From NCBI GenBank assembly GCA_000227505.4, contig AGIF02000001.1:1694035-1758034 (forward strand): a stretch of DNA of 64,000 nucleotides, written 5' to 3'. Below, piece by piece: positions 9,064 to 18,410 of the stretch. The notes under the pieces were generated by a model that was not told where the DNA came from, ran no database searches, and saw nothing but the letters and a program-made list of their open reading frames with translations. A program made the position numbers and the translations under genes. The stretch's first letter is position 1. Every line of letters starts with the position of its first letter. Source of the stretch: a gamma proteobacterium HIMB55 (lineage in GTDB: Bacteria > Pseudomonadota > Gammaproteobacteria > Pseudomonadales > Halieaceae).

Positions 9064-9621
9064 ATGTTTACTCATTTATTTAATGCGACCTCACTCAGCA
9101 AGTGGCGACCTTTTACTGGAGCTGCGTGGATAACACTTATCGGACTTTTGCTAAGTCCGATGGGGTGCAGCAATCTCCAAAAATACGACGTAACCTTTAA
9201 CGATCGAGCGGTGTATTCACCTCAAGTGTTGTTCAGCGATTATCGAATCAATGACAAAGCGCTAAGCATGTGTATTGAACAGGCCATCAAAGATTTCGAG
9301 GTCTACTCAGCCAGCGGGTTAGAGATACTTAACTGCTCTGATGCGGGCATTGAATCTCTCCTGGGACTATCACAATTTAAAAACCTCAAACGGCTAAAAC
9401 TGTCGGACAACAACATCCGGAACTTGGTCGAGTTATCGGTGATGCGCGACTTGATTGATGTGCAGCTAGACGGGAATCACGTCGTGGACACCGTGCCATT
9501 GACTGGACTTCCGCTTCTCGAGAAGGTCAACTTGGCTCGAAATCCAGCACTACAGTGTAATGGTCTGGGCAAGTTTTCCGCCGACGTTGGCATCACATTG
9601 CCGGAGCATTGTCAGTCATGA
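9064..9621 (+). CDS. Leucine-rich-repeat envelope protein, probable lipoprotein
   Basis: A 185-residue protein with an N-terminal hydrophobic segment (about residues 19-33) ending in SPMGC, a lipobox-like site with a non-standard proline at -3. Residues about 85-165 form three to four SDS22-like leucine-rich repeats (for example FKNLKRLKLSDNNIRNLVEL). LRRs usually bind proteins; the partner is unknown. The stop overlaps the start of the downstream acyltransferase (ATGA), so the pair is probably translationally coupled and may act together at the envelope. Confidence 0.75.
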   Translation: MFTHLFNATSLSKWRPFTGAAWITLIGLLLSPMGCSNLQKYDVTFNDRAVYSPQVLFSDYRINDKALSMCIEQAIKDFEVYSASGLEILNCSDAGIESLLGLSQFKNLKRLKLSDNNIRNLVELSVMRDLIDVQLDGNHVVDTVPLTGLPLLEKVNLARNPALQCNGLGKFSADVGITLPEHCQS

Positions 9622-10541
9622 CGTACTGGCTGTACCGCGCGATCGCAGCGCTACCGCTCGCTTTGTCGTATCGCTTGGCGAGCCTCATTTCCTGGTTGAC
9701 GCAATACGTCATCCGATATCGCGTTGAGACCGTTGATCGCAACCTGAGAGCCGCTTTTCCCGAGCAGACCGATGCCTGGTACTCAGAAACTCGCAAACGT
9801 TTCTACAAACAGTTCGCTGAAGTGACCGTCGAATCGCTCTATGGCTGGCGCATGCCAAAAGCGGAACTGGAAGCGCGCATGAAACTCATCGGTTGGGAGC
9901 CTTTGCTAGCATCATCCGACGAGTCTCCGAAGCCAGGCATCCTGCTCTCCATACATCACGGAAACTGGGAGTGGTTGGTGCAACGTTCTAGCCTCGCGGC
10001 ATCTGCTCCGTTTGATGGTGTTTATAAGCCCCTTCACGATAAAGGTGCTGATCGCTTTGCACTCGAATCCCGGGGACGATGGGGTGGAACGCTCGTCACG
10101 ATGAAAGCGATGGGACGGCATGTATTACGAAACCGCCGGACACCTAGAGTACTCGCACTCCTCGCAGACCAAGCACCCGGTAAAAAAGAAACTGCGCACT
10201 GGACGACGTTCATGAACCAACCCGCGGGCTTCTTTCTGGGCCCCGCAACTCTCGCGAACATAACGCAATATCCCGTCTACTTTGTGCGTGTTCAGCGTGT
10301 GGGACGCGGTTTTTATGAGATCGAGCTCATTGAGATCTGTAAAGAGCCCGGAAGTCTTTCGCAGGAAGAATTGATCGAGCGATACGTAGAACTTGCAGAG
10401 GAAACAATCCGTCTCGAGCCAGAGAGTTACTTGTGGAGTAATCGTCGGTGGAAGCGAACACCTCCGAAGGAGTTTCTAGCCGATCAGGCGACGTTGACAG
10501 AAAGTGAGGCCGAATCGGGCGATATCCAGTCAAATCCCTGA
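9618..10541 (+). CDS. LpxL/HtrB-family lysophospholipid (lipid A) acyltransferase
   Basis: A 307-residue inner-membrane acyltransferase of the LpxL/LpxM/HtrB family. The catalytic HX4E motif is in SIHHGNWEW, followed by GVYKPLHDKGADRF and LLADQAP, which are family signatures. An N-terminal hydrophobic stretch (YWLYRAIAALPLALSYRLA) anchors it. The ATG at 9618 overlaps the LRR gene stop; a TTG three codons earlier is less likely. Its substrate could be a lipid A precursor or another lipid. The 3' end overlaps the convergent walJ gene by 58 bases. Confidence 0.85.
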   Translation: MTYWLYRAIAALPLALSYRLASLISWLTQYVIRYRVETVDRNLRAAFPEQTDAWYSETRKRFYKQFAEVTVESLYGWRMPKAELEARMKLIGWEPLLASSDESPKPGILLSIHHGNWEWLVQRSSLAASAPFDGVYKPLHDKGADRFALESRGRWGGTLVTMKAMGRHVLRNRRTPRVLALLADQAPGKKETAHWTTFMNQPAGFFLGPATLANITQYPVYFVRVQRVGRGFYEIELIEICKEPGSLSQEELIERYVELAEETIRLEPESYLWSNRRWKRTPPKEFLADQATLTESEAESGDIQSNP

Positions 10542-11275
10542 CTCTGAGTGGCGTAAAGCACTTGCGCTTCTACCTGACGCGACCACTCCTCAAGTCGAGA
10601 TGAGACAGCTTCAACCGAATTATTTTGCTCGGAGATATGACCAGCGACGACCACCTTTGGCGCACCGTCAGTCATAGACACAAGCATCGTCATTGCTTGT
10701 TCATTATTCAGGTGTCCATAGTCACCAGCGACACGGCGTTTTAATGCTGCGGGGTAGGGTCCACGCCGCAACATGTCTAAGTCGTGATTAAACTCGAGTA
10801 GCAACATGTCACACCCGGAAAACGCGGCTTGGACGTGGGGCGAGACGCAGCCGAGATCAGTAAGCACACCAACCGCGACACCATTGTGGAAGAAACGATA
10901 TTGCACGGGCTGCCTTGCGTCGTGAGGAACGGTTACCGCCCTTACTTCGATGTCGCCAATGGCAAATGATGAGTCGCTTTCAATTTCCACTACCGAGCGC
11001 GCGGAATCCAACTTACCGGATTGCCGAGTACCGTAAGTGGTATATACCGGAGCAGACGCCGCCTTTGCTAACGCAGCAACACCCGCGATGTGGTCTGAAT
11101 GTTCGTGCGTCACCAATACCGCATCGATGTCAGTGACCTCCAAACCCAGCCGAGGCAGGCGAGCCATCATCTCCCGCACAGGGAAGCCACAGTCGATCAG
11201 TAGGACCGTGTCTTTCGAGGCGATCAGCGTCGCGTTGCCTTTACTGCCAGAGCCTAGCGAGGCGAGTCGCAACAT
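10484..11275 (-). CDS. Metallo-beta-lactamase-fold hydrolase, YycJ/WalJ type
   Basis: A 263-residue MBL-fold protein. The metal-binding motif is THEHSDHIAG, and the N-terminus MLRLASLGSGSKGNATLI is typical of the YycJ/WalJ group, which are reported 5'-exonuclease-like or nuclease-type MBL enzymes. It directly follows bamC: the bamC stop and this ATG share one base (11275). It converges with the acyltransferase gene, with the last 58 bases of each overlapping. Confidence 0.8.
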   Translation of the reverse strand: MLRLASLGSGSKGNATLIASKDTVLLIDCGFPVREMMARLPRLGLEVTDIDAVLVTHEHSDHIAGVAALAKAASAPVYTTYGTRQSGKLDSARSVVEIESDSSFAIGDIEVRAVTVPHDARQPVQYRFFHNGVAVGVLTDLGCVSPHVQAAFSGCDMLLLEFNHDLDMLRRGPYPAALKRRVAGDYGHLNNEQAMTMLVSMTDGAPKVVVAGHISEQNNSVEAVSSRLEEWSRQVEAQVLYATQSQGFDWISPDSASLSVNVA

Positions 11276-12357
11276 TAAGTAATGTTGCCTTGCAAAAGAA
11301 TGAGTAGCCCTTGTTGCTCTACTTGCTCGATAGCCTGACCCTGCGAATCCAGAACGTCGATATAAATCAACTCACGCTCCTGAGTGGTGAGCATCACCTG
11401 AAATTCACGGCCAATGAGTGGATCGTCGCTATCGCCGCCGCCCCAGAGCCAGCCAAACCAACCTTCCTCACCCTCGCCATCAGGACCAAGGTAAGTCACG
11501 TAGAACAACCCTGCGCTCCGGTTCTTATCGTCGACTCGGAAGCCGGCATCGGAAAAGCCTTTTTCAGTAGCCGCCCAGGCGCGATTGAATGGCAACTCCA
11601 ACCTGAGACGAGCACCGGCCGATGATTCCTCCAGCGCAATCCGCCCAGCGCCAGTCATCGCCTGCCCAGCCATCATCGAAACAGGCGCAGACTCAGCATT
11701 ATTCGCAATGAACTGAGCGATGTTTCGAAGCATCTTTTGCTCAAGATCGTCATCATCCGAGCTCTCAGGCCATGATGTTAGATCAATGTCTTTTGCCTGA
11801 TTCTGCTGCAGCACATGCAACTCTGAGGTGTTTCGCTGGACGCCTGAATCGACACGAAAACGGAAACGAGACTCGAGTTCACGGTCCTGCAAAAGGACAA
11901 AATCGGTATCAATCAAACCACCAGTTGCATCCACGCGAGACACGTCGATACCACTGCTCACCAAGAAAGCACGCACCTGCGGCCATAACTGCCCGGGCGC
12001 CACGTTGACCACAGCCCAACTGTTACCACCAAGGCGCTGCAACCGGACAGCATCGACTTGAGATCCTGCAGTCAACGGTGCGGGGCGAGGAACCTTACCG
12101 GTGACAGGTATTGCGATGTTCACAGCCACCTCAGGAATGGGATAGCCCTGCTGAATGGCCTCAGAATCCAAATCCTCGGGCACGGTTATTGCCGCAGTCT
12201 CAATGGCAGTCTCGTAATCTCCGGACAGCTCTGTTTCAGTCTCCCAGGGAACTACGTTGACTGATTCCGGAAGGTAGCTACAGCCTGCAACTGCCGCCAG
12301 TGCAAGCAATACGGCAGCATTTTTTACGTCATGCATTCGCGTTTTTATTTTAAGCAT
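11275..12357 (-). CDS. bamC: Outer-membrane protein assembly factor BamC (NlpB)
   Basis: A 360-residue lipoprotein of the BAM complex, which inserts beta-barrel proteins into the outer membrane. The signal peptide ends in the lipobox LAAVAGC (lipidated cysteine near residue 26). The N-terminal unstructured BamD-binding segment and two helix-grip domains (about 100-220 and 245-350) fit the family. It follows dapA, the conserved dapA-bamC pair. The start at 12357 overlaps dapA by 13 bases and has AAGG upstream; an ATG seven codons later is also possible. Confidence 0.88.
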   Translation of the reverse strand: MLKIKTRMHDVKNAAVLLALAAVAGCSYLPESVNVVPWETETELSGDYETAIETAAITVPEDLDSEAIQQGYPIPEVAVNIAIPVTGKVPRPAPLTAGSQVDAVRLQRLGGNSWAVVNVAPGQLWPQVRAFLVSSGIDVSRVDATGGLIDTDFVLLQDRELESRFRFRVDSGVQRNTSELHVLQQNQAKDIDLTSWPESSDDDDLEQKMLRNIAQFIANNAESAPVSMMAGQAMTGAGRIALEESSAGARLRLELPFNRAWAATEKGFSDAGFRVDDKNRSAGLFYVTYLGPDGEGEEGWFGWLWGGGDSDDPLIGREFQVMLTTQERELIYIDVLDSQGQAIEQVEQQGLLILLQGNIT

Positions 12358-13217
12358 TCGTCCATTGCCTTGTTCAATGTTCCCTGATGCATCTCACTCA
12401 ATGGTGTCAGGGGTAATCTCATCATAGGATTAATCAAGCCCATCTGTCCCATCGCGTATTTAACGGGAATAGGATTCGGCTCGAGGAAAAGCGTATCGTG
12501 TAACGCTCTCACACTGTCATCAACAATGCGCGCCGCCGCAATATCACCTGCTAACGCCAGTTTACACATATTCGCCATTTGAGCAGGCGCCACGTTAGCG
12601 GTAACCGAAATGCAACCCGAGGCACCCGCCTCGAGTAGATCGCAGGTTGTGCCATCATCCCCAGAATAGACAGCGAATCCCTCCGGCAATGCCTGTATGA
12701 GCGCGGCTCCTCTTTCGACATCGCCTGTCGCGTCCTTCAAACCGACGATATTTTCTATCTGACTCAGACGCAGTGTCGTTTCAGAAGAAAGATCGCAGCC
12801 GGTTCTCGAAGGAACGTTGTAGAGCACGATTGGTAAGTTAATCGCACCCGCCACTGCCTTGAAGTGCTCGTACAAACCCTCTTGCGTAGGCCGGTTGTAA
12901 TATGGTGTGACGAGTAGCGCGCAGTCTGCGCCCGCCTCGGCAGCTGCTACCGTTAATTCAACGGCCTCTAAGGTCGAGTTCGAGCCCGTGCCCGCCATAA
13001 TGGGGATTCGTCCCCCGGCGTGACTCACACCAAAACGGATAACCTCACGGTGCTCAGGGTGGCTAAGGGTTGACGCTTCACCCGTTGTGCCTACCAAGCC
13101 TAGGGCTGCGGTACCGTTCGCAATGTGCCAATCGATAAGTCGCTCGAGCGCTGCCCAATCGATATCCCCCGTCTCTGTCATGGGGGTTACCAGCGCAACG
13201 ATGCTTCCGGTTATCAT
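12345..13217 (-). CDS. dapA: 4-hydroxy-tetrahydrodipicolinate synthase
   Basis: A TIM-barrel aldolase that condenses pyruvate with aspartate semialdehyde, the first committed step to DAP and lysine. The 290 residues begin MITGSIVALVTPMTETGDI. The catalytic tyrosine lies in VLYNVPSRTG and the Schiff-base lysine in IVGLKDATGD. The start at 13217 is chosen because AGGAGT lies upstream and the length matches E. coli DapA (292); the longer open frame to 13271 has no support. Together with dapC, dapD and dapE, four lysine-pathway genes lie within 13 kb. Confidence 0.96.
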   Translation of the reverse strand: MITGSIVALVTPMTETGDIDWAALERLIDWHIANGTAALGLVGTTGEASTLSHPEHREVIRFGVSHAGGRIPIMAGTGSNSTLEAVELTVAAAEAGADCALLVTPYYNRPTQEGLYEHFKAVAGAINLPIVLYNVPSRTGCDLSSETTLRLSQIENIVGLKDATGDVERGAALIQALPEGFAVYSGDDGTTCDLLEAGASGCISVTANVAPAQMANMCKLALAGDIAAARIVDDSVRALHDTLFLEPNPIPVKYAMGQMGLINPMMRLPLTPLSEMHQGTLNKAMDECLK

Positions 13218-13259
13218 CAGCGTACTCCTGAGGCGGGTAAATTCGTAGTGAGGATCAAT

Positions 13260-13823
13260 ATGAAGCCGCAATTATCCATGTCGAGCGCCGTTTCACAACC
13301 GGTTTTACCGGGACTAAGTTGGGTGTTTCTGTCGTTTGTTTTTTTTGTCGCTACTTTGACCGTGCAGACTGCCTATAGTTCAGACCTCGAAGTCCAAATA
13401 CGCCCACTAAGCGCCATCGATAAACAGTACATGGAGCAACAGCGCGCAACCGTTGAAGGCCTTGCTAACCGTCTCGGAAGACGACTCTCAGGCGTCCCTG
13501 CTCGTGACCTAGACACCCTGCAAATCATCATCGACCGTCGCTGGATCGACCAAGAGGACGCTAAAACGCAACAGGCGATGGGTATTGTGTTTGGCGATCT
13601 ACTCGCCAAGGAGCTCAGCTTTGACTGGGTCGTTTACCGAGATCGGGCGGGGCGATCGCGAGCGCTCCGGTACAGAGATCAGGAAATCTACATTTTCCCT
13701 ATTACGATGATCTCACGTCGATTAGCTGCGAAAGCAGAAACGCCCATGAAATCTTTATTTGATGAGCAAGTTCGCCGACAGAGTCAACGCCTGCCGGGCG
13801 CACGCTGGATGCCATCTAGCTAG
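13260..13823 (+). CDS. Secreted or periplasmic protein, DUF3806-like
   Basis: A 187-residue protein with an N-terminal hydrophobic segment (LSWVFLSFVFFVATLTVQTAYS, given here in part: WVFLSFVFFVATL) acting as a signal peptide or anchor. The rest is charged, with a C-terminal DWVVYRDRAGRSRALRYRD segment resembling DUF3806 proteins. Function unknown. The ATG at 13260 has GAGGA upstream and lies in a 42-base divergent gap with dapA. Confidence 0.65.
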   Translation: MKPQLSMSSAVSQPVLPGLSWVFLSFVFFVATLTVQTAYSSDLEVQIRPLSAIDKQYMEQQRATVEGLANRLGRRLSGVPARDLDTLQIIIDRRWIDQEDAKTQQAMGIVFGDLLAKELSFDWVVYRDRAGRSRALRYRDQEIYIFPITMISRRLAAKAETPMKSLFDEQVRRQSQRLPGARWMPSS

Positions 13824-13990
13824 AGCACAGTCCGTGAAATCAAAGACAGCTCAGTCTTAACACCCAAGAGATCAGAGTAACCGGCTAAGGTTCCGTCAAA
13901 GCTCAGCCCTAAGTCACGCGACTCGCACAGCGCGACCCGGTGTCTGGGGGCATGTATGACGGACAGATCCACGGCATTTCTGCACGCCAC
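13820..13990 (-). CDS. Possible small protein or gene remnant, 56 aa
   Basis: A short open frame with a GTG start and a weak GTAGGG motif nine bases upstream. It has a protein-like composition (for example LCESRDLGLSFDGTLAGYSD) and no obvious family. Its stop TAG shares the CTAG tetranucleotide with the stop of the convergent DUF3806-like gene. The frame is closed by a stop directly upstream, so it could be the 3' remnant of a decayed gene. The case rests only on composition and position. Confidence 0.22.
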   Translation of the reverse strand: MACRNAVDLSVIHAPRHRVALCESRDLGLSFDGTLAGYSDLLGVKTELSLISRTVL

Positions 13991-14052
13991 AGCTCGCTAA
14001 CCCTACACCTAGCAAACTGCACCCGAATCAACATCATGGCGTAACGAGTAGC

Positions 14053-14763
14053 CTATGCTGGAGGGAACTCGAAGCTGCGTTCGTAATCGATAACACCGTC
14101 CACCCAAAAGGCTCTGTGACGAACACCTTCAGCCTCTCTGTCACCCGTTTCGTAACCGGCGTCACCTGGATACAACATGACAATATCGTCTGGATTGTCA
14201 GCCAGAATTTTTGGATAAAAATATGGCGCTTGTCGTTTACTTGCTCGTTGAATTGCCTCGCGCGCGCTATCGCTACCAGAGACATCCAACAGGCTGACAA
14301 CAGTGGGTGGCGGTAATCGTAGCCTGCCAGCACGATGCTCATCGACAGCATCGCGGGGCGCCATCCAGGCAGCCTCCACCATTTCCTCTCCGTCAACTTC
14401 TACAGCCGCCTCTGCGGGAAGCGCCGCAATGAAAAACCAGGTTGCGAAACGGCGCTTTTGCCCTGCGGGTGTCAGCCAGTGCGAAAACGTCGTCAGCGAA
14501 TCGAGATCAAGCGAGACATCCGCCTCCTCGCATAGCTCTCGCAGCCCACCTCTGGCAGCACGCTCCAACTCATTACTGCCCGCATCCTCTTCATCAATCT
14601 TGCCACCCGGAAACATCCAGACATCAGCCATGTTCTTTGCATTGGCATTGCGTTTGAGCAAGAGAATTTCCAACCCATCCTCGCCGTCTCTAACGAGCAG
14701 GATTGTTGCGGCTAAAACGGCGCCATCACGATCCTCAATGGGCAGATCAATGTTGGTTAGCAT
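14053..14763 (-). CDS. Nudix hydrolase with extended Nudix box
   Basis: A 236-residue Nudix-fold pyrophosphohydrolase. The Nudix box starts FPGGKIDEED and ends GGLRELCEEADV. Between the first glutamate and the REL-EE core there is an insertion of about nine residues relative to the standard GX5EX7REUXEEXGU spacing, as in NUDT19-like and some CoA-pyrophosphatase proteins. The substrate is unknown. The start overlaps the 3' end of sppA by 17 bases, so it is probably part of the same transcript. Confidence 0.82.
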   Translation of the reverse strand: MLTNIDLPIEDRDGAVLAATILLVRDGEDGLEILLLKRNANAKNMADVWMFPGGKIDEEDAGSNELERAARGGLRELCEEADVSLDLDSLTTFSHWLTPAGQKRRFATWFFIAALPAEAAVEVDGEEMVEAAWMAPRDAVDEHRAGRLRLPPPTVVSLLDVSGSDSAREAIQRASKRQAPYFYPKILADNPDDIVMLYPGDAGYETGDREAEGVRHRAFWVDGVIDYERSFEFPPA

Positions 14764-16564
14764 AGTTACAATCGAAGCATTGAAGGTAAACGTGCTTAGG
14801 GTCCTGTAGCTTCGATAGTACTGTCAGCGGTTCTTTTAAGGGTGATAGCCACACCATGGCATTTTCAACCGTCGAGGGCATTGATACCTGAAGATTTTTA
14901 CCCAACTCTTCCAACACGAGCTGCTGCGGCGAAATGGGCGTCCCAAAACGCTCAGCCTCGTAGTCCTCAACACCCGCGAGTTCCGCAGCTGCAGCGATGG
15001 CATCATTCAAGCTACCGAGCTCATCGACAAGGCCTATCTCTAGCGCCTGTCGACCAATCCATACCTTACCGCCTGCTATCTCATCAACCTGCTCTACGGT
15101 CATATCGCGCCCACCAGCGACAAGCGCTAGAAACTCCTGATAGATACCATCGATCACTGCCTGAAATATGCGGCGGGTATTTTCGTCTAGTGGCTGCGCA
15201 GGGTCGAACCCACTTGCCATATTAGTCGTGCCAACACCATCGACACTGGCGCCAAAATAATCAAACACGCCCTCTATGGTCGGGAATACAGAAAAGGCGC
15301 CGATACTGCCGGTGATGGTTGTTGGCAGCGCCCAGATCTGATCGGCCTCGGCCGCAATCCAATAACCGCCCGACGCCGCCGCGCCACCCATCGAGGCAAC
15401 CACGGGCGTACCTGCTTCTGAAATCTCTCGAACTTTGCTCCGAATTTCCTCGGATGCAAATACGCTACCGCCACCTGAATTTATTCTCAGAACAATCGCC
15501 GCGGCCTCTGCATCCATCGCATCGGTCAACTGCCCAACAATCGTCTCGCTTCCGGCGGAACCCTGTACGCTCTCGCCAGGTATCAATGTGCCTTCAACCG
15601 GCACAATAGCGATCGTTGCTGCAGCTTCATCAAAGGGTTGTCGAATATCCATGAGATAACGACGAATACCTACAAGTTCAACATCGCCCTCTTCGTCGAC
15701 GGCATCAACAATTTCGGTGACACGTGCCTCCATAGCGTCACCGCTCAACAGCGTGTCAACGTAGCCCTCTTCCAAAAATACCTTTGCAAGATCACCCCCG
15801 TAAGCTTCCAATCTTGCGGGGAAATCATTGACGAACTCGGTTACCTCACCCGAACTCTTACCTCGACCAGATTCAACTTGAGCGGTGTAATCATCCCAAA
15901 GGCTATTGATCCAACGGCCAACCACAACTCGCTCTTGCGGCGACATATCGTCACGAAGGTAAGGCTCTACCGCGGATTTATTTTCGCCGGCGCGAAAAAC
16001 GTGAAAGTTGACGCGGATATTGTCCAAAAAGCGCTTGAGGTAGGTGCGGTAGACACCAAACCCCATCAGACTTACACCGCCCTCTGGATGAAGGATGATT
16101 TCGTCTGCCTGCGCAGCGAGCAGGTAGTGCGACTGACTGAAGTAGTCACCCACCGCAACGATGGGCTTACCCGACGCAGAGAATCGATCAATTGCCTCGA
16201 TGATCTCCATCGATTGACTGGTGGACGGCCCTGCTAAATCCTCAAGATCAAGAATGATCGAGGTAATGCGATCGTCGTCAGCTGCGGTATCAATCGCCTC
16301 AATGAGCGATGAAAGTAATATTTCTCCACCCATTTCGTTAGCGAACAGTGCATCAACGGGTTCGAGTGGCGTTTTGTTTTCAACCAAGCGCCCCTGTGGT
16401 GCGATCAACAAGCCGGCTCGCTCTGGCAGCGGCTCAGGCACTGTCTCAGAGAGACTGATCGAAAATGCCACCACAAAAATACCAACGAACACCAAGGGCA
16501 CTAATACGGTGATCACTTTGCTGATCCCCGACAAAATCCGCCAAATCGCTCTCAAAAAATCCAT
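14747..16564 (-). CDS. sppA: Signal peptide peptidase SppA, 67-kDa type
   Basis: A 605-residue inner-membrane serine protease that degrades cleaved signal peptides. It has an N-terminal membrane anchor (about residues 18-38) and two tandem S49 domains. The general-base lysine lies in ENKSAVEPYLRDDMSP of the first domain and the nucleophilic serine in SMGGAAASGGYWIA of the second, matching E. coli K209 and S409. Length fits the long E. coli type. The Nudix gene follows with an overlap. Confidence 0.93.
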   Translation of the reverse strand: MDFLRAIWRILSGISKVITVLVPLVFVGIFVVAFSISLSETVPEPLPERAGLLIAPQGRLVENKTPLEPVDALFANEMGGEILLSSLIEAIDTAADDDRITSIILDLEDLAGPSTSQSMEIIEAIDRFSASGKPIVAVGDYFSQSHYLLAAQADEIILHPEGGVSLMGFGVYRTYLKRFLDNIRVNFHVFRAGENKSAVEPYLRDDMSPQERVVVGRWINSLWDDYTAQVESGRGKSSGEVTEFVNDFPARLEAYGGDLAKVFLEEGYVDTLLSGDAMEARVTEIVDAVDEEGDVELVGIRRYLMDIRQPFDEAAATIAIVPVEGTLIPGESVQGSAGSETIVGQLTDAMDAEAAAIVLRINSGGGSVFASEEIRSKVREISEAGTPVVASMGGAAASGGYWIAAEADQIWALPTTITGSIGAFSVFPTIEGVFDYFGASVDGVGTTNMASGFDPAQPLDENTRRIFQAVIDGIYQEFLALVAGGRDMTVEQVDEIAGGKVWIGRQALEIGLVDELGSLNDAIAAAAELAGVEDYEAERFGTPISPQQLVLEELGKNLQVSMPSTVENAMVWLSPLKEPLTVLSKLQDPKHVYLQCFDCNYANQH

Positions 16565-16594
16565 TGATGCCCCTCTTATCTGCTTGTATTCACG

Positions 16595-16714
16595 TTACGA
16601 ATTTAACCAGTTCTCGCTGCTTCCTTCCAAAACGCCGCTTCGACAAACCACGTCCCAAGCGACTTTAGAGAGACTAGCAGGGCTATATGCGCCAAGACCC
16701 TTCCACAACGCCAT
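16595..16714 (-). CDS. Possible small ORF, 39 aa, between DUF2069 gene and sppA
   Basis: An ATG-initiated frame (begins MALWKGLGAYSPASL) fills most of the 164-base gap. It ends just before the sppA ribosome-binding region. No clear Shine-Dalgarno and no known family. The stretch also contains GGAAGGAAGCAGC on the minus strand, which recalls the SRP RNA apical loop, but the rest of that RNA is absent. Confidence 0.18.
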   Translation of the reverse strand: MALWKGLGAYSPASLSKVAWDVVCRSGVLEGSSENWLNS

Positions 16715-16728
16715 GTTTGGTGGCTGCT

Positions 16729-17756
<1,028 letters not shown>

Positions 17757-17777
17757 TCAGCACAAGTCGGACATCGT

Positions 17778-17783
17778 TATAAT
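17778..17783 (+). promoter_or_regulatory. Consensus -10 box before thioredoxin-like gene
   Basis: A perfect TATAAT lies at 17778-17783; no good -35 box is seen 17 bases upstream. If used, transcription would start near 17790, which excludes the ATG at 17782 and supports the start at 17812. Confidence 0.4.
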
Positions 17784-17811
17784 GAGACGAGATAGAAAAA
17801 GACAGGGCGAT

Positions 17812-18234
17812 ATGCGGTCACTAAAACACGTAATCACAACTTTCGTATTGATTGTGCTCGCAGGCTGTTCGGGCTCTGAGCGTCCGTTTCAGGCAGACAG
17901 CTGGACCGTTGTCAATTATTGGGCCGTCTGGTGCAAGCCGTGCCGGGAAGAAATCCCCGAACTTAACGAATTAAATAAAGACGCTGATATTCAAGTCTTG
18001 GGTGTCAACTTTGATCGCAAGGCAGGCGAGGCGCTGGCCGTTGACTCAGAAACCTTGGGCCTAGACTTCAGAAATATAGAAGACCCTAGTCAAGCATTAG
18101 GGGTGCAGCGCCCATCGGTCCTCCCAACTACCTTAGTAATAAGCCCTGGGGGTAAGGTCGAGGCTGTGCTGGTTGGCCCGCAAACTGCAGCCACCATCTT
18201 AGCGATTATAAAACCTGAGCTAGGTAGTTCCTAA
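17812..18234 (+). CDS. TlpA/thioredoxin-like lipoprotein
   Basis: A 140-residue thioredoxin-fold protein. It has a lipoprotein signal ending VLIVLAGC (Cys19) and an active site WAVWCKPCREEIPEL of the TlpA/ResA type. The cis-proline is in SVLPTTLVI. It is probably a periplasmic membrane-anchored thiol reductant. The start at 17812 puts the signal peptide at the N-terminus and lies downstream of the TATAAT box; an in-frame ATG at 17782 would add ten charged residues. Confidence 0.82.
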   Translation: MRSLKHVITTFVLIVLAGCSGSERPFQADSWTVVNYWAVWCKPCREEIPELNELNKDADIQVLGVNFDRKAGEALAVDSETLGLDFRNIEDPSQALGVQRPSVLPTTLVISPGGKVEAVLVGPQTAATILAIIKPELGSS

Positions 18235-18237
18235 GAC

Positions 18238-18265
18238 AAAAAAAACGCCGGCTAAAAAGCCGGCG
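18238..18265 (-). terminator. Strong rho-independent terminator, minus strand
   Basis: Perfect 8-bp stem CGCCGGCT (18246-18253) and AGCCGGCG (18258-18265) with an AAAA loop. On the minus strand it is followed by eight Ts (18238-18245). It ends transcription coming from the PTPS-like gene or from the structured element between them. On the plus strand no U-run follows. Confidence 0.9.
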
Positions 18266-18382
18266 AATTAAAGGAGCCACTCAAATCGGGAGATGATTTC
18301 TCACCTGACCCTCAGACGTTTCCCTTGCACTGCCCCCGTCGCAATGCCGCCTGCTGGACAGTTATTAAGAACACCCGATTTG
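18266..18382 (-). ncRNA. Structured intergenic RNA candidate
   Basis: CAAATCGGG at 18282-18290 pairs perfectly with CCCGATTTG at 18374-18382, closing an 84-base interior that has its own small hairpin (GAG/CTC around 18291-18303). On the minus strand the closed element is followed 16 bases later by the strong terminator. This layout fits a small RNA of roughly 120-145 bases or a structured 3' UTR of the PTPS-like gene. It does not match 4.5S, 6S or tmRNA signatures known to me. The strand is inferred from the terminator. Confidence 0.4.
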
Positions 18383-18410
18383 CAAAAAGTTCACACTTTT
18401 TTTAAAAAAG

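Noticed and set aside
16612-16635. GGAAGGAAGCAGC on the minus strand, like the 4.5S (SRP) RNA apical loop
   Set aside because: The conserved GUCAGG side of the loop and the long pairing arms are missing, and the gap is too short for the usual fold.
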